NCBI RefSeq assembly: GCF_023243115.1 | Contig: NZ_CP085081.1 | Coordinates: 2,604,001-2,668,000, forward strand | DNA: 64,000 bases | Direction: 5' to 3' | Source of the DNA: Sediminicoccus sp. KRV36 | GTDB taxonomy: Bacteria; Pseudomonadota; Alphaproteobacteria; Acetobacterales; Acetobacteraceae | Shown here: piece by piece, positions 25,451 through 34,782 of the stretch | Layout of the letters: each line of letters starts with the position of its first letter | Numbering within the stretch: position 1 is the first letter of the stretch | Program-made: the position numbers and the translations under genes | Notes under the pieces: generated by a model | What the model was told of the DNA's origin: nothing | What the model saw: the letters and a program-made list of their open reading frames with translations, nothing else | Databases searched by the model: none

Positions 25451-26217
25451 GCGGCCTTGGGGTAAAGGCGGTGGAAATTCTCGCTGGTGATGCGCCCGAT
25501 CTCCTCGAGGCTGACGCCCCGGCATTCGGCCAGGACCTTCGCGGTATGCGCGGTGAAGCCGGGCTCACAACGCTTTCCGCGCAGCGGCACGGGCGCCAGA
25601 TAGGGCGAGTCGGTCTCCAGCAGCAGGCGATCCCCCGGCAGGCGCGCCGCGACCGCGCGCAGCTCGGTAGATTTCGGGAAGGTCAGGATGCCGGAAAAAG
25701 AGATATACCCCCCCATCTCCACTGCCTGATCAGCGAGTTCTGGCGTTGAGCTGAAGCAATGCAGGAGGAACGGCAGGGTGCCCCCTGCCCGCTCCTCGGC
25801 CAGGATCCGCGCGATATCGGCATCCGCCTCACGCGCATGGATGGCCAGCGGCAGGCCAGACTCACGTGCCGCGCGGCAATGGCGGCGGAAGCCTTCCTGC
25901 TGCACGTCGCGTGGCGACTTGTCGTAGAAATAATCCAGCCCGCTTTCGCCCAGCCCGATGATCCGCGGATGGTCGGCCAGCGCGATGAGATCGGCCACGC
26001 TTGGCATCTCGCCCTCGGCCGCCCGATGCGGATGGACGCCGACCGTGCCCCAGACCTGGGGAAAGCGCTCCACCAGGGCGCGCACGGCGGCGGCCTGCGG
26101 GACGGAGGTGCCGATGGTGACCATGCGCGTTACGCCGGCGGCCGCGGCCCGGACGAGGATCTCCTCGATCTCCGTATCCGAAAAATAGTCCAAGTGACAG
26201 TGGCTATCTATGATCAT
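25447..26217 (-). CDS. tatD: TatD-family metal-dependent DNase/hydrolase
   Basis: A 256-residue TatD-family hydrolase. The start MIIDSHCHLDYF carries the HxH metal site. Further ligands lie in IGLGESGLDYFYD, PLAIHAREADADI, LLHCFSST and LLLETDSPYLAP. Family members are 3'-5' DNases or other metal-dependent hydrolases. An open frame extends 59 codons upstream, but the ATG at 26217 puts the metal motif at the N-terminus as expected. It begins 7 bp after metG. Confidence 0.9.
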   Translation of the reverse strand: MIIDSHCHLDYFSDTEIEEILVRAAAAGVTRMVTIGTSVPQAAAVRALVERFPQVWGTVGVHPHRAAEGEMPSVADLIALADHPRIIGLGESGLDYFYDKSPRDVQQEGFRRHCRAARESGLPLAIHAREADADIARILAEERAGGTLPFLLHCFSSTPELADQAVEMGGYISFSGILTFPKSTELRAVAARLPGDRLLLETDSPYLAPVPLRGKRCEPGFTAHTAKVLAECRGVSLEEIGRITSENFHRLYPKAA

Positions 26218-26224
26218 CAGTATG

Positions 26225-27751
26225 TTATCCGGCGTTCTCAACCTTGCGGAACAGGGGCGATGGCGCAGGCAGCGCCAGACCTTCCGGCATGGGGGTGGTG
26301 AGTGCCGCGAGGCTGCGCGCTTCGGCCGGGACGCCCAACTGGTCCAGCAGCGCGTCCATGCTGCCCGGCATGAAGGGTTGCAGCACGGTGGCATAGGCCC
26401 GCAGCGCGGTATGCAAGTGACGCAGCACCTCCGTCATCCGGACCGGATCGGTCTTCTTCAGCGCCCAGGGGGCCTGCAGGGTGATATAGCCATTGGCCCC
26501 GCGCACCTGGGCGAAAATCTCTTCCAGGGCGATGTGATATTGCTGACTTTCCAGAAGCTTCCCAACCGTTTCTGAAAGTATATGCAAAGGACGGATCAAG
26601 GCCGCATCGGCCTCCGCCGGCGCGGCGGCGGCCGGCAGCTTGCCTTCGCAATTGCGCTGGATGAGCGACAGCGTTCGGTTTGCCAGATTTCCCAGCACAT
26701 CGGCCAATTCGCCATTCAAACGATTTACCAGGGCACCACGGGCGAAATCGCCATCCTGGCCGAAGGGCACCTCGCGCAGCAGGAAATACCGCACGGGATC
26801 GAGGCCGAATTCCTCCACCAGCGCCAGGGGGTCAATCACATTGCCGAGTGATTTGCTGATCTTCTGCCCCTCATTGGTCCACCAGCCATGGGCGAAGACG
26901 CGCCGGGGCGGTGGCAGCTCGGCCGCCATGAGGAAGGCCGGCCAGTAGATGGCATGGAAGCGCAGGATATCCTTGCCGACGAAGTGAACATCGGCCGGCC
27001 AGAACTTCCAGAGTTCTGTCTTTTCATCCGGATAGCCGAGCGCAGTGATGTAATTTGTGAGCGCATCCATCCAGACATACATCACATGCGCATCATCCCC
27101 CGGCACCGGCACGCCCCAGCGGAAGGAGGTGCGCGAGATGGAGAGGTCAGAGAGGCCCGACTTGATGAAGCTGATCACCTCGTTCCGCCGGCTGGCGGGG
27201 GCGATAAAATCCGGATGGGTCTCGTAGAATTCCAGCAGCTTGCCGGACCATTCTGAGAGCTTGAAGAAATAGGATGGCTCCCGCACCCATTCCACCGGCG
27301 CGCCGGACGGGGCGTATTTCACGCCCTCCCGCTCGGTCAGTTCATCGGGCCCGTAGAAGGCCTCGTCGCGCACCGCGTACCAGCCTTCATAGGCACCGAG
27401 GTAGATCTGCCCGCGCTCCACCAACCGCTGCCAGAGCGCCTGGCAGGCGGCGTGATGGCGCGGTTCGGTCGTGCGGATGAACCCGTCATTGGAAAAGCCC
27501 ATGGTAACTGTCAGATCGCGAAAGGCCTGGCTGACGCGATCGGTGAAGGCCTGTGGCTCCTCGCCCGCATCCTGGGCGGCTTTTTCGACCTTCTGCCCAT
27601 GCTCATCCGTGCCGGTGAGGAAATACACCTCACGCCCCGCAAGTCGGTGCCAGCGGGCCAGCACATCGGTTGCCAGGCTCGTATAGGCATGGCCGATATG
27701 CGGCTTGTCATTCACATAATAGATCGGGGTGGTGAGGTAGATTGGGCTCAT
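26225..27751 (-). CDS. metG: Methionyl-tRNA synthetase
   Basis: A 508-residue class I aminoacyl-tRNA synthetase that charges tRNA-Met. The HIGH motif is present in NDKPHIGHAYTSLATDV and the KMSKS equivalent is KISKSLGNVID. There is no zinc knuckle in the CP domain, and no C-terminal tRNA-binding extension, consistent with the short alphaproteobacterial type. It is followed 7 bp later by tatD. Confidence 0.96.
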   Translation of the reverse strand: MSPIYLTTPIYYVNDKPHIGHAYTSLATDVLARWHRLAGREVYFLTGTDEHGQKVEKAAQDAGEEPQAFTDRVSQAFRDLTVTMGFSNDGFIRTTEPRHHAACQALWQRLVERGQIYLGAYEGWYAVRDEAFYGPDELTEREGVKYAPSGAPVEWVREPSYFFKLSEWSGKLLEFYETHPDFIAPASRRNEVISFIKSGLSDLSISRTSFRWGVPVPGDDAHVMYVWMDALTNYITALGYPDEKTELWKFWPADVHFVGKDILRFHAIYWPAFLMAAELPPPRRVFAHGWWTNEGQKISKSLGNVIDPLALVEEFGLDPVRYFLLREVPFGQDGDFARGALVNRLNGELADVLGNLANRTLSLIQRNCEGKLPAAAAPAEADAALIRPLHILSETVGKLLESQQYHIALEEIFAQVRGANGYITLQAPWALKKTDPVRMTEVLRHLHTALRAYATVLQPFMPGSMDALLDQLGVPAEARSLAALTTPMPEGLALPAPSPLFRKVENAG

Positions 27752-27771
27752 CCCTGACCTATGAAGCGCCT

Positions 27772-28761
27772 CTAGCGCCCCCGCAAGGTGTCCATGGCGA
27801 CGAGCACGGCCTGACGACGATCGAGCGAGAGGCGCTCCGTCTCCCGGACCAGCCTGGAAACGGCCTCGGCCGCCTCGACCCAGGCGGCCAGGGGGCGAGC
27901 GGCCAGCCAGGCCGCGGCAGGCCCACCGCGGGCCGCTTCCCGCACCGCCTGGGAGAGCCCCCGCAGCAACAAGGTGAAGAAGGCCGGGAAGGCCAGGGCC
28001 GCATCGCGCCCGGCGATCCGGTCGGCCAGCGCATGGGCGCCGAGCCCTGTGGGTAAGTTTTGCAGCACGGCGTCAGCCAGGCGGGCCAGCTCCACCCCCT
28101 CACCTGCCGCGAGTTCCACCGCGCGACCGGGCGAGCCCTCGGCGAGGCGGATCAGTTCCATGCGATCCAGCCGCGGCAGATCGGGCAGCCAGCCGGTCAA
28201 CAGGCGCTCCATCTCCGCATCCTCCAGGCCAAACAGGTCGAGGCGGCGGCAACGGCTGCGAATGGTCGGCAGCAGGCGCCCCGGTGAGGCGGTGATCAGC
28301 AGCAGCACTGTGCGCGGCGGCGGTTCCTCCAACGTTTTCAGGATGGTGTTGGCCGAAGCCGCTTCCATCGCTTCGACCTCATCCATCACCACCACGCGCC
28401 AGCCGCCCTCGGCCGCGGTGAAGTTCAGGAAGGCGCGGGCCTGGCGCGCTTCATCCACCTTGATGATGCGGCGCTTGCCCGGCTCGGATTGGGGCTCCAG
28501 CACCATGAGGTCGGGGTGGCTGCCGGCCGCCACACGGCGGAAGGCAGGGTCCTGCTCGGGCAGGTGCAGCGGCTCGGCGCCCGGCGGCTGCCCGGCCAGG
28601 AGCCAGCGGGCGAAGCGGTAGGCCAGCGTCGCCTTGCCGATGCCGGGAGGGCCGCAGAACAGCCAGGCATGGTGCAGGCGCCCCGAGCGCGCGGCCGCCG
28701 CCAGCCCCGCCGCCGCCTGCTCATGCCCGACCAGAAGCGGATTGGCGCGCGGCGGGATCAT
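27772..28761 (-). CDS. holB: DNA polymerase III subunit delta'
   Basis: A 329-residue clamp-loader subunit. The RFC-type AAA+ fold shows HAWLFCGPPGIGKATLAY, ASANTILKTLEEPP and the arginine-finger motif IRSRCRRLDL. Here the P-loop is complete (GPPGIGKAT). It acts with delta and tau to load the beta clamp. Its ATG at 28761 overlaps the tmk stop by 4 bp, and metG follows 20 bp downstream. Confidence 0.92.
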   Translation of the reverse strand: MIPPRANPLLVGHEQAAAGLAAAARSGRLHHAWLFCGPPGIGKATLAYRFARWLLAGQPPGAEPLHLPEQDPAFRRVAAGSHPDLMVLEPQSEPGKRRIIKVDEARQARAFLNFTAAEGGWRVVVMDEVEAMEAASANTILKTLEEPPPRTVLLLITASPGRLLPTIRSRCRRLDLFGLEDAEMERLLTGWLPDLPRLDRMELIRLAEGSPGRAVELAAGEGVELARLADAVLQNLPTGLGAHALADRIAGRDAALAFPAFFTLLLRGLSQAVREAARGGPAAAWLAARPLAAWVEAAEAVSRLVRETERLSLDRRQAVLVAMDTLRGR

Positions 28762-29378
28762 GGCAGGCTGAGCCGCTGGCGGCAGGTGCTGATCACGGCC
28801 TGCGTGACGGCCTCCAGCGGCGCCGAGGCGTCCAGGACGGCAAACCTGTGCGGTTCGGCCCCGGCCTGCCCAAGGAAGGAATCCCTAACCCGTTCATGGA
28901 AGTCGCGGTCCAGCGTGTCATAGCGATTGATGTCGCCCCGCCGCCCAGCGCGCGCCAGCCCCAACGCCACCGGAATATCCAGCAGGAGGGTCAGGTCCGG
29001 CGCCGCATCGCCGAGCGTGGCCGTGCGCAATGCCGCCCAGACTTCGCGCGAAGCCCCCTGCCCGGCCACCTGATACGCCAGCGTGCTGTCGAAGAACCGA
29101 TCGCAGACCACGAAGCTGCCAGCGTCGAGGCTGGGCTGAATGGTCTTGGCCCAATGCTCCCGGCGGGCGGCGAAATGCAGCGCCATTTCCGCCACTGGAT
29201 CCCAGCCGGCGCGCCCGAGGACCAGGCCGCGAATGGCTTCCGCACCAGCTGTGCCACCCGGCTCCCGCGTCTTAAGGACAGAATGCCCAGACCACGCCAG
29301 CCAGTCGCTAAGAATTTTAACCTGGGTGGATTTTCCTGATCCCTCTCCGCCCTCAAGCGTGATGAACTTGGGAATCAA
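28758..29378 (-). CDS. tmk: Thymidylate kinase
   Basis: A 206-residue dTMP kinase. The P-loop is LEGGEGSGKSTQ, the DR motif VCDRFFDSTLAYQ, and the lid LARAGRRGDINRYD. It makes dTDP for DNA synthesis. The start is a TTG at 29378, overlapping the dacC stop as TTGA; MIPKFITLEGGEG is the usual family start and no ATG is available. The tmk-holB pairing is conserved across many bacteria. Confidence 0.93.
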   Translation of the reverse strand: MIPKFITLEGGEGSGKSTQVKILSDWLAWSGHSVLKTREPGGTAGAEAIRGLVLGRAGWDPVAEMALHFAARREHWAKTIQPSLDAGSFVVCDRFFDSTLAYQVAGQGASREVWAALRTATLGDAAPDLTLLLDIPVALGLARAGRRGDINRYDTLDRDFHERVRDSFLGQAGAEPHRFAVLDASAPLEAVTQAVISTCRQRLSLP

Positions 29379-30601
29379 GTCCCGCCGCCGATCAGCCGGC
29401 CCACCACGGCGGGAATGCGCGCAATCATCCCCAAGCGCTCCACATCAGCCCCGGCATAAAGCGGAAGTGTCATCGGCGGGACGCCGCGGCCGGAGACTTC
29501 CAGCCGCCCCAACTCCTGCCCCTTCACCACAGGGGCCGGCACCGGCGAGTCGTAGCGGATGCGCGCCTGCAGCGTCTCGCGCCAGCCGCGCGGGACCGTC
29601 GCCACCACTTCCCGCCCACCGATCAGCGGCACGCTGCGGCGCTCGCCCAGATGCACCGGCACTTCCTCGATCGTATCGGCGGCGCGGAACAGCACCACAT
29701 TATCGAATTCGCGGAAGCCCCATTCGATCAGCCGTTCCGCCTCCTCGCCGCGGGCGCGCATCGTGGGCAAGCCGCCGACGACGAGGATCAGCCGCCTTTC
29801 GCCACGCTTCACGCTGGCGGTCAGGCCGTAGCCGGCCTCATCGGTATGGCCGGTCTTCAAGCCATCCGCCCCGGCGACGCGGCCCAGCAGCGGGTTGCGA
29901 TTCTCCTGGGTGATGTTGTTCCAGCGGAAGCTGCGCTCGCTGTAGAAGCGGTAGCTCTCCGGATGGTCCACGATGATCCGCCGGGCCAGCGTCGCCAGGT
30001 CCCGCGCCGTCATCCGGTGTTCAGGGTCGGGCCAGCCGGTGGAATTGCGGAAGGTGCTGGAGGTGAGGCCGATCTGCCGGCCCATCGTCGTCATCAATTC
30101 GGCAAAGGCGCGCTCCGAGCCGGAGATGGCTTCCGCAAAAACCACGCAGGCATCATTACCAGATTGGACGATGACACCCCGGGTCAGCTCCTCGACCGAG
30201 GCGGTGGTGTTGCGCTCCAGGAACATCTTGGAGCCACCCATCCGCCAGGCGGCGTCGCTCACGGGCAATTGCTGGTCCATGCGCAGGCGGCCGGCCTTCA
30301 CCTGCTCGAACACCACATACATGGTCATCAGCTTGGACATGGAGGCGGGCGGCAGGCGCTCATCGGCCTGCTTGTTCAGCAGCGTGGCGCCTGTCTCGAA
30401 ATCCACCATCACGACGGAGCGCGCGATGGTGTCCACCGGGCCGATGGGCGATTGCGCGGGCGTGCTGGGGGGGCCGGCCGGGCGCGCGGGTTGGCGCTGC
30501 GGCTGTGCCGGCTGGCGATTCTGGGCCAGGGCGGGCGTTGCAAGCCCCAGGCTGGCCAGCCCCAAGGTGACGGAGGCCCCGGTCATGGCGCGGCGAAACA
30601 T
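29375..30601 (-). CDS. dacC: D-alanyl-D-alanine carboxypeptidase (PBP5/6 type)
   Basis: A 408-residue low-molecular-mass penicillin-binding protein. A signal peptide (to TPALAQ) and a proline/glutamine-rich linker precede the catalytic domain. Active-site motifs are complete: SMSK in LPPASMSKLMT, SGN in IVQSGNDACV and KTG in DGLKTGHTDEA. The C-terminal PBP5 beta domain follows. It trims pentapeptide stems in the periplasm. The tmk start overlaps its stop. The exact paralogue (dacA, dacC or dacD) is not certain. Confidence 0.9.
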   Translation of the reverse strand: MFRRAMTGASVTLGLASLGLATPALAQNRQPAQPQRQPARPAGPPSTPAQSPIGPVDTIARSVVMVDFETGATLLNKQADERLPPASMSKLMTMYVVFEQVKAGRLRMDQQLPVSDAAWRMGGSKMFLERNTTASVEELTRGVIVQSGNDACVVFAEAISGSERAFAELMTTMGRQIGLTSSTFRNSTGWPDPEHRMTARDLATLARRIIVDHPESYRFYSERSFRWNNITQENRNPLLGRVAGADGLKTGHTDEAGYGLTASVKRGERRLILVVGGLPTMRARGEEAERLIEWGFREFDNVVLFRAADTIEEVPVHLGERRSVPLIGGREVVATVPRGWRETLQARIRYDSPVPAPVVKGQELGRLEVSGRGVPPMTLPLYAGADVERLGMIARIPAVVGRLIGGGT

Positions 30602-30642
30602 GGCAAACCCCCTCGGCGATGGTCAGGGAATACGCTGGCGCT

Positions 30643-31497
30643 CTACTCGACCGCAAGCCGCAGATCAGGCTGGCCCAGGGTGATGGCGCGGGCCAGGGCC
30701 GCATCCGCCTCGCTGATGCTGGAATAGGGTCCGGCGCGCACGCGCCATTGCTGCTGGCGGCCGGCCGGCCCGAATGGCTCGGCCCGGCCACCGATGCGCG
30801 CGGCCTGGGCCTGCGCCAGGTCCCGCCGGAAGAAGCGGCCCGCCTCCAGCCAGATGCGGCCTGGATTTGGCGCGCCCTGGATCACCTGCTCGGGCAGGCG
30901 CTCCGGCTCGCGCGCAGTGACGGAGGGTTCGGTCAGGGGGCGCGCGGCGGATTCGGCCCTCTGGGCGGCGGCACGCGCACCATCGGGCGGGGCCAGGCTC
31001 TCCCGTTCGACGCGGCCGACGGGCGCCGTGGCGATGGGCAAGGGCGCCGCCTGCCCGGCCAGCCCCTCGATCGTCTGGCGCGAGGCATTGCCATCGAGCA
31101 CCACCCGCGCGCGAAACGGCCCGCTGGCGCCAAGCAAGGTCGCGGCGCGTGGCGAGACGGCAATGACCCGCCCGGCCATGGCGGGCCCACGGTCATGCAC
31201 GCGCAGCCGCAGCGAACGGCCATTATCGAGATTGGTGACGGTGACGATGGCCGGCAGCTGCAAGGTCCGATGGGCGGCGACCATCGCCTGGCCGTCACGC
31301 GCCTCGCCATTTGCGGTCAGCCCTTGGCCCTGCGGCATGATGGCGGCGATGCCGGCCTCATCCAGCGCGAATTCTTCCTTGGGGTAGGACCATAGTCCCC
31401 CAGCACGATAGGGCTCGCCCAAATGATAGCGGGGCTGCGGCGTCGGCACCGCTGAGCACCCTGCCAGCACCAAAAGAAGCAGGAAAGAAAGCCTCAC
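30643..31497 (-). CDS. RlpA-like lipoprotein with SPOR-type C-terminus
   Basis: A 284-residue septal-ring-type protein. A GTG start at 31497 overlaps the mltB stop as GTGA and gives a lipoprotein signal ending LVLAGC. The double-psi beta-barrel domain has GLTANGEARD, AAHRTLQLPAIVTVTN and LRLRVHDRGPAMAGRVIAVS; the usual NDRGP is HDRGP here. The last 70 residues look like a SPOR domain that binds denuded peptidoglycan. It probably acts at the division septum with the mltB and dacC products. The longer open frame up to 31695 is antisense to nothing real and starts inside mltB. Confidence 0.85.
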   Translation of the reverse strand: MRLSFLLLLVLAGCSAVPTPQPRYHLGEPYRAGGLWSYPKEEFALDEAGIAAIMPQGQGLTANGEARDGQAMVAAHRTLQLPAIVTVTNLDNGRSLRLRVHDRGPAMAGRVIAVSPRAATLLGASGPFRARVVLDGNASRQTIEGLAGQAAPLPIATAPVGRVERESLAPPDGARAAAQRAESAARPLTEPSVTAREPERLPEQVIQGAPNPGRIWLEAGRFFRRDLAQAQAARIGGRAEPFGPAGRQQQWRVRAGPYSSISEADAALARAITLGQPDLRLAVE

Positions 31498-32474
31498 GCC
31501 ACCCGGTCCGACAGCAACCCGACTGCGGTCGCATAGAAGTTGGACGGGTTGTAGCGCCGGATGGACATGAAATTCTGTCCCACCATGAAGGCCTGGGTAT
31601 CGCCGCGCGAAAGCCCTGGAATGACGATAGCCCATTCCGCCTCGCTGCCGGGCAGCCCGCTGCCACTGGCGCGCACCACACCCATCCGGCCCCAATCGCG
31701 CATCGGCCGCATCTGGCGGTAATCGGCCAGGCTCGTGTCGAAGGCTTCGGGCAGCAGCACCTCGAAGCCCCAGATCTCGCCTTCGCGCCAGCCATTGCGG
31801 GCCAGGTAATTCGCGATGGAGCCCAGGGCGTCGGCGCGGCTGTCCCAGATGTCCCGCCGGCCGTCGCCGTCGAAATCCACGGCGAGGCGCTCAAAGCTGG
31901 TCGGCATGAATTGCGGATGGCCCATGGCGCCGGCATGGCTGCCGCGCATGCGCTCCATGCTGACATTGCCGGCATCGAGGATGCGCAGCGCCGCCAGCAA
32001 CTCGGCCCGGAAGAAAGCCGCCCGGCGCCCCTCCCAGGCGAGCGTGGCCAGCGCCTCGATCACGTTGAAATTGCCGGTGAAACCGCCGTAATTGGTCTCC
32101 AGTCCCCAGATCGCGACGACGACGCGGGCACTGACCCGGAAGCGGGTCTGGATGGACTCCAGCAGGGTACGGTTATCGGCATAGGCGCGGCGGCCGGCAT
32201 CAATCCGGGCCGGCGAAAGCCGGGCATCGCGGTATTGCGGCCAGGTCTGGGTGAATTCGGCCTGCCGTCGATCCAGTTCCAGCACACGCTCATTGGGGCG
32301 CAGATTGGCAAAAGCCCGGTTGAGTGTCGCGGGCCTCACGCCGGCGCGGCGCGCTTCAGCGCGGACCCCATCCAGGAAGGCATCGAATCCCCCCTGCCCG
32401 CGCGCATTGCGGGCCAAGGCCGGGGATACTGCCAGTGCGGCGAATCCGGCCGGCAGGACGCGACGCGTGAACAT
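31494..32474 (-). CDS. Lytic murein transglycosylase, MltB/SltB family
   Basis: A 326-residue peptidoglycan-cleaving enzyme. The signal peptide (MFTRRVLPAGFAALAVSPALA) points to the periplasm, with no lipobox. The catalytic glutamate is in IWGLETNYGGFTG, followed by the family motif GAMGHPQFMPTSF and DFDGDGRRDIWDS. An upstream in-frame ATG (32546) would add a non-signal N-terminus and is less likely. It is divergent from the PrpD gene and cotranscribed with the rlpA-like gene. Confidence 0.9.
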   Translation of the reverse strand: MFTRRVLPAGFAALAVSPALARNARGQGGFDAFLDGVRAEARRAGVRPATLNRAFANLRPNERVLELDRRQAEFTQTWPQYRDARLSPARIDAGRRAYADNRTLLESIQTRFRVSARVVVAIWGLETNYGGFTGNFNVIEALATLAWEGRRAAFFRAELLAALRILDAGNVSMERMRGSHAGAMGHPQFMPTSFERLAVDFDGDGRRDIWDSRADALGSIANYLARNGWREGEIWGFEVLLPEAFDTSLADYRQMRPMRDWGRMGVVRASGSGLPGSEAEWAIVIPGLSRGDTQAFMVGQNFMSIRRYNPSNFYATAVGLLSDRVA

Positions 32475-32608
32475 GAATGTTAGGTGCCAGTTTCGGCGCC
32501 CCGCTGCAACGCGCAAGCGCAGCGGTCCGCCATCGCGGCTGCGCATGGCGTCTGGTCGGCTCGGAACGGACCTGTTTTAATCGCCAAAACCGTCCCGAGG
32601 ACAACGCC

Positions 32609-34012
32609 ATGACCGCCCTCACCGCCCGTTTCGCGCAATATGCCGCCACGATCCGCCACCAGGACCTGCCGGCCGAGGTTGAAACCCGCACGCGCTTCCT
32701 GATCCTGGACCTCCTCGGCAATATCGTGCGCGGCCGCCACGATGCCGAAAGCAGCGCCCCGCTGATGGCCGCCGCCCGCGCCATGGGGCTGGCCACCGGC
32801 AACCACGCCGTCTTCGGCGAGAGCAGCCGTTGGTCCCCGGCCGGTGCCGCACTGCTGAACGGCGCCTTCGCCCATAGCCTCGATTTCGACGACACCCATG
32901 CCGCCGGCACGCTGCATCCCGGCGCGCCGGTGATCCCGGCGGCCCTGGCCGCGGCCGAGCTCACCGGTGCTTCCGGGCAGGATGTCATCGCCGCCATCGT
33001 CGCCGGCTATGAGGTGACCAACCGACTGGCGCTGGCCCTGCCGGGTGGCGATCATTACGACCGCGGCTATCACCCCACCGCCACCTGCGGCGTCTTTGGC
33101 GGCGCGGCGGCGGCCGGGCGGGTGATGGGCCTGAGCGAAGCGCAGATCGCCGATGCGCTGGGCATCGCGCTCAGCCAATCCGCCGGCAGCCTGCAATTCC
33201 TGGCCAATGGTGCCTGGACCAAGCGCTTCCAGGTGGGATGGGCCGCAATGGCGGGGCTTTCCGCCGCACTCCTGGCGCGCGAAGGCTTCCGGGGTGCCGC
33301 CGAGGCATTGGAAGGCAAGGCCGGGTTCCTGCGCGCCTATGCCCCCAATCCGAACCCCGAGCGCGCGCTCCAGGGCCTGGGCAGCCAATATGAGTTGATG
33401 GAGACGGCGGTGAAGCCCTATCCCTCCTGCCGCTACGGCCATGCCAATGTGGATGCGGCGCTGGCCTTGCGCGCCGAGCACGGGCTGAAGGCCGAGGAGA
33501 TCGAGAGCGTCACCATGGGCCTGCCCAACAAGGGCATGCTGCTGGTGGGCGCGCCGCTCGCCTACAAGCAGAATCCGAAGAATGTGGTGGATGGCCAGTT
33601 CAGCGGGCCCTTCGTCGTCGCCTGTGCCCTCGCCCATGGGCATTTCGGCTGGGACAGCTACCCGAAGATGGATGCGCCCGAGCTGCGCGCCCTGATGCCG
33701 AAGATCACCTGCGAGGAAGACCCCGAAATCCAGGCCGAATTCCCGGCCAACATGTCCGGCAAGCTGACCATCCGCGCGCGCGGGCAAGTGTTCAGCCGGA
33801 AGGTGGTCATCCCCAAGGGCGAGCCCGCCAACTTCCTGACCGAGGCCGAAATCCGCGCCAAGTTCCATGGCCTGGCCGATGCTGTGCTGGGCGCCGAGGG
33901 CGCCAGGGCGTTGGCGGATGCCGTGGTGGGCCTGGCCGCCGCGCCGGACGTGAATGCCATGATGCGCCTGGGCGCCCCGCGCATGGCCGGCGCCCGCCTG
34001 GCCGGCGAATGA
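32609..34012 (+). CDS. MmgE/PrpD family protein
   Basis: A 467-residue protein of the MmgE/PrpD (2-methylcitrate dehydratase-like) family. The all-helical N-terminal part has RFLILDLLGNIVRG, SLDFDDTHAAGTLHPGAPV and YHPTATCGVFGGAAAAG, and the C-terminal part VKPYPSCRYGHANVDAAL. The ATG at 32609 is preceded by GAGG. It probably dehydrates or isomerises a small carboxylic acid. No prpB, prpC or prpE is nearby, so it is unlikely to be true methylcitrate dehydratase. It heads a four-gene overlapping operon. Confidence 0.87.
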   Translation: MTALTARFAQYAATIRHQDLPAEVETRTRFLILDLLGNIVRGRHDAESSAPLMAAARAMGLATGNHAVFGESSRWSPAGAALLNGAFAHSLDFDDTHAAGTLHPGAPVIPAALAAAELTGASGQDVIAAIVAGYEVTNRLALALPGGDHYDRGYHPTATCGVFGGAAAAGRVMGLSEAQIADALGIALSQSAGSLQFLANGAWTKRFQVGWAAMAGLSAALLAREGFRGAAEALEGKAGFLRAYAPNPNPERALQGLGSQYELMETAVKPYPSCRYGHANVDAALALRAEHGLKAEEIESVTMGLPNKGMLLVGAPLAYKQNPKNVVDGQFSGPFVVACALAHGHFGWDSYPKMDAPELRALMPKITCEEDPEIQAEFPANMSGKLTIRARGQVFSRKVVIPKGEPANFLTEAEIRAKFHGLADAVLGAEGARALADAVVGLAAAPDVNAMMRLGAPRMAGARLAGE

Positions 34013-34782
34013 GGCCGCGCGTCGCCCTCGTCACCGGGGGCGGGCGCGGCATCGGGCTTGCGACCGCGCGGCGTTTCCTGGCTGAGGGCTGGCAGGTCGC
34101 GCTGCTGGATGTGGACCCGGAAGTGCTCGCGAGTGGGGTGGCCGCCCTGCCCTCGCCCGTGCTGGAGCTGCTTTGCGATGTCTCGGACGCGGCGGCGGTC
34201 AGCGCGGCCATGCGCAGCACAGCCGCGCATTTCGGCCGGCTGGATGCGCTGGTGAACAATGCGGGCATCGCCATCTTCAAGCCTCTGCTGGAAACCACGC
34301 TGGAGGACTGGAACCGCGTCCTCGCCGTCAATCTCACCGGGCCATTCCTGATGACGCAGGCAGCGGCCCCCCTGATGGCCGAGGGCGGGGGCGGCGCCAT
34401 CGTCAATATCGCCTCCATCTCGGGCTTGCGCGCTTCCACGCTGCGCGTGGCCTATGGGACCAGCAAGGCCGCTCTGATGCATCTGACCAAGCAGCAGGCG
34501 GTGGAATTGGCCGCACTCGGCATCCGGGTGAATGCGGTGGCCCCCGGGCCGGTGGAGACCGCCATGGCCAAGGCCGTACACACGCCCGAAATCCGCGCCG
34601 ACTATCACGCGGCCATGCCCCTCAACCGCTACGGGCTGGAGAGCGAGCTGGCAGATGCGATCTTCTATCTGTGCAGCGAGCGTTCGAGCTACATCACGGG
34701 CCAGGTGATCGCCGTGGATGGCGGCTTCGAAGCGACCGGCATCGGGCTTTCGACCCTGCGCGCCGAGCGGCGCAACCTCTGA
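34009..34782 (+). CDS. SDR-family NAD(P)-dependent oxidoreductase
   Basis: A 257-residue classical short-chain dehydrogenase. The cofactor motif is VTGGGRGIGLA, followed by LVNNAGIAIF, the catalytic serine in IASISGLR and Tyr/Lys in YGTSKAAL. The end reads YITGQVIAVDGGFEATG. The acidic residue after the second strand (LLDVDP) suggests NAD rather than NADP. The ATG overlaps the PrpD stop by 4 bp. It probably acts in the same pathway as the PrpD and HpcH proteins. Confidence 0.92.
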   Translation: MRPRVALVTGGGRGIGLATARRFLAEGWQVALLDVDPEVLASGVAALPSPVLELLCDVSDAAAVSAAMRSTAAHFGRLDALVNNAGIAIFKPLLETTLEDWNRVLAVNLTGPFLMTQAAAPLMAEGGGGAIVNIASISGLRASTLRVAYGTSKAALMHLTKQQAVELAALGIRVNAVAPGPVETAMAKAVHTPEIRADYHAAMPLNRYGLESELADAIFYLCSERSSYITGQVIAVDGGFEATGIGLSTLRAERRNL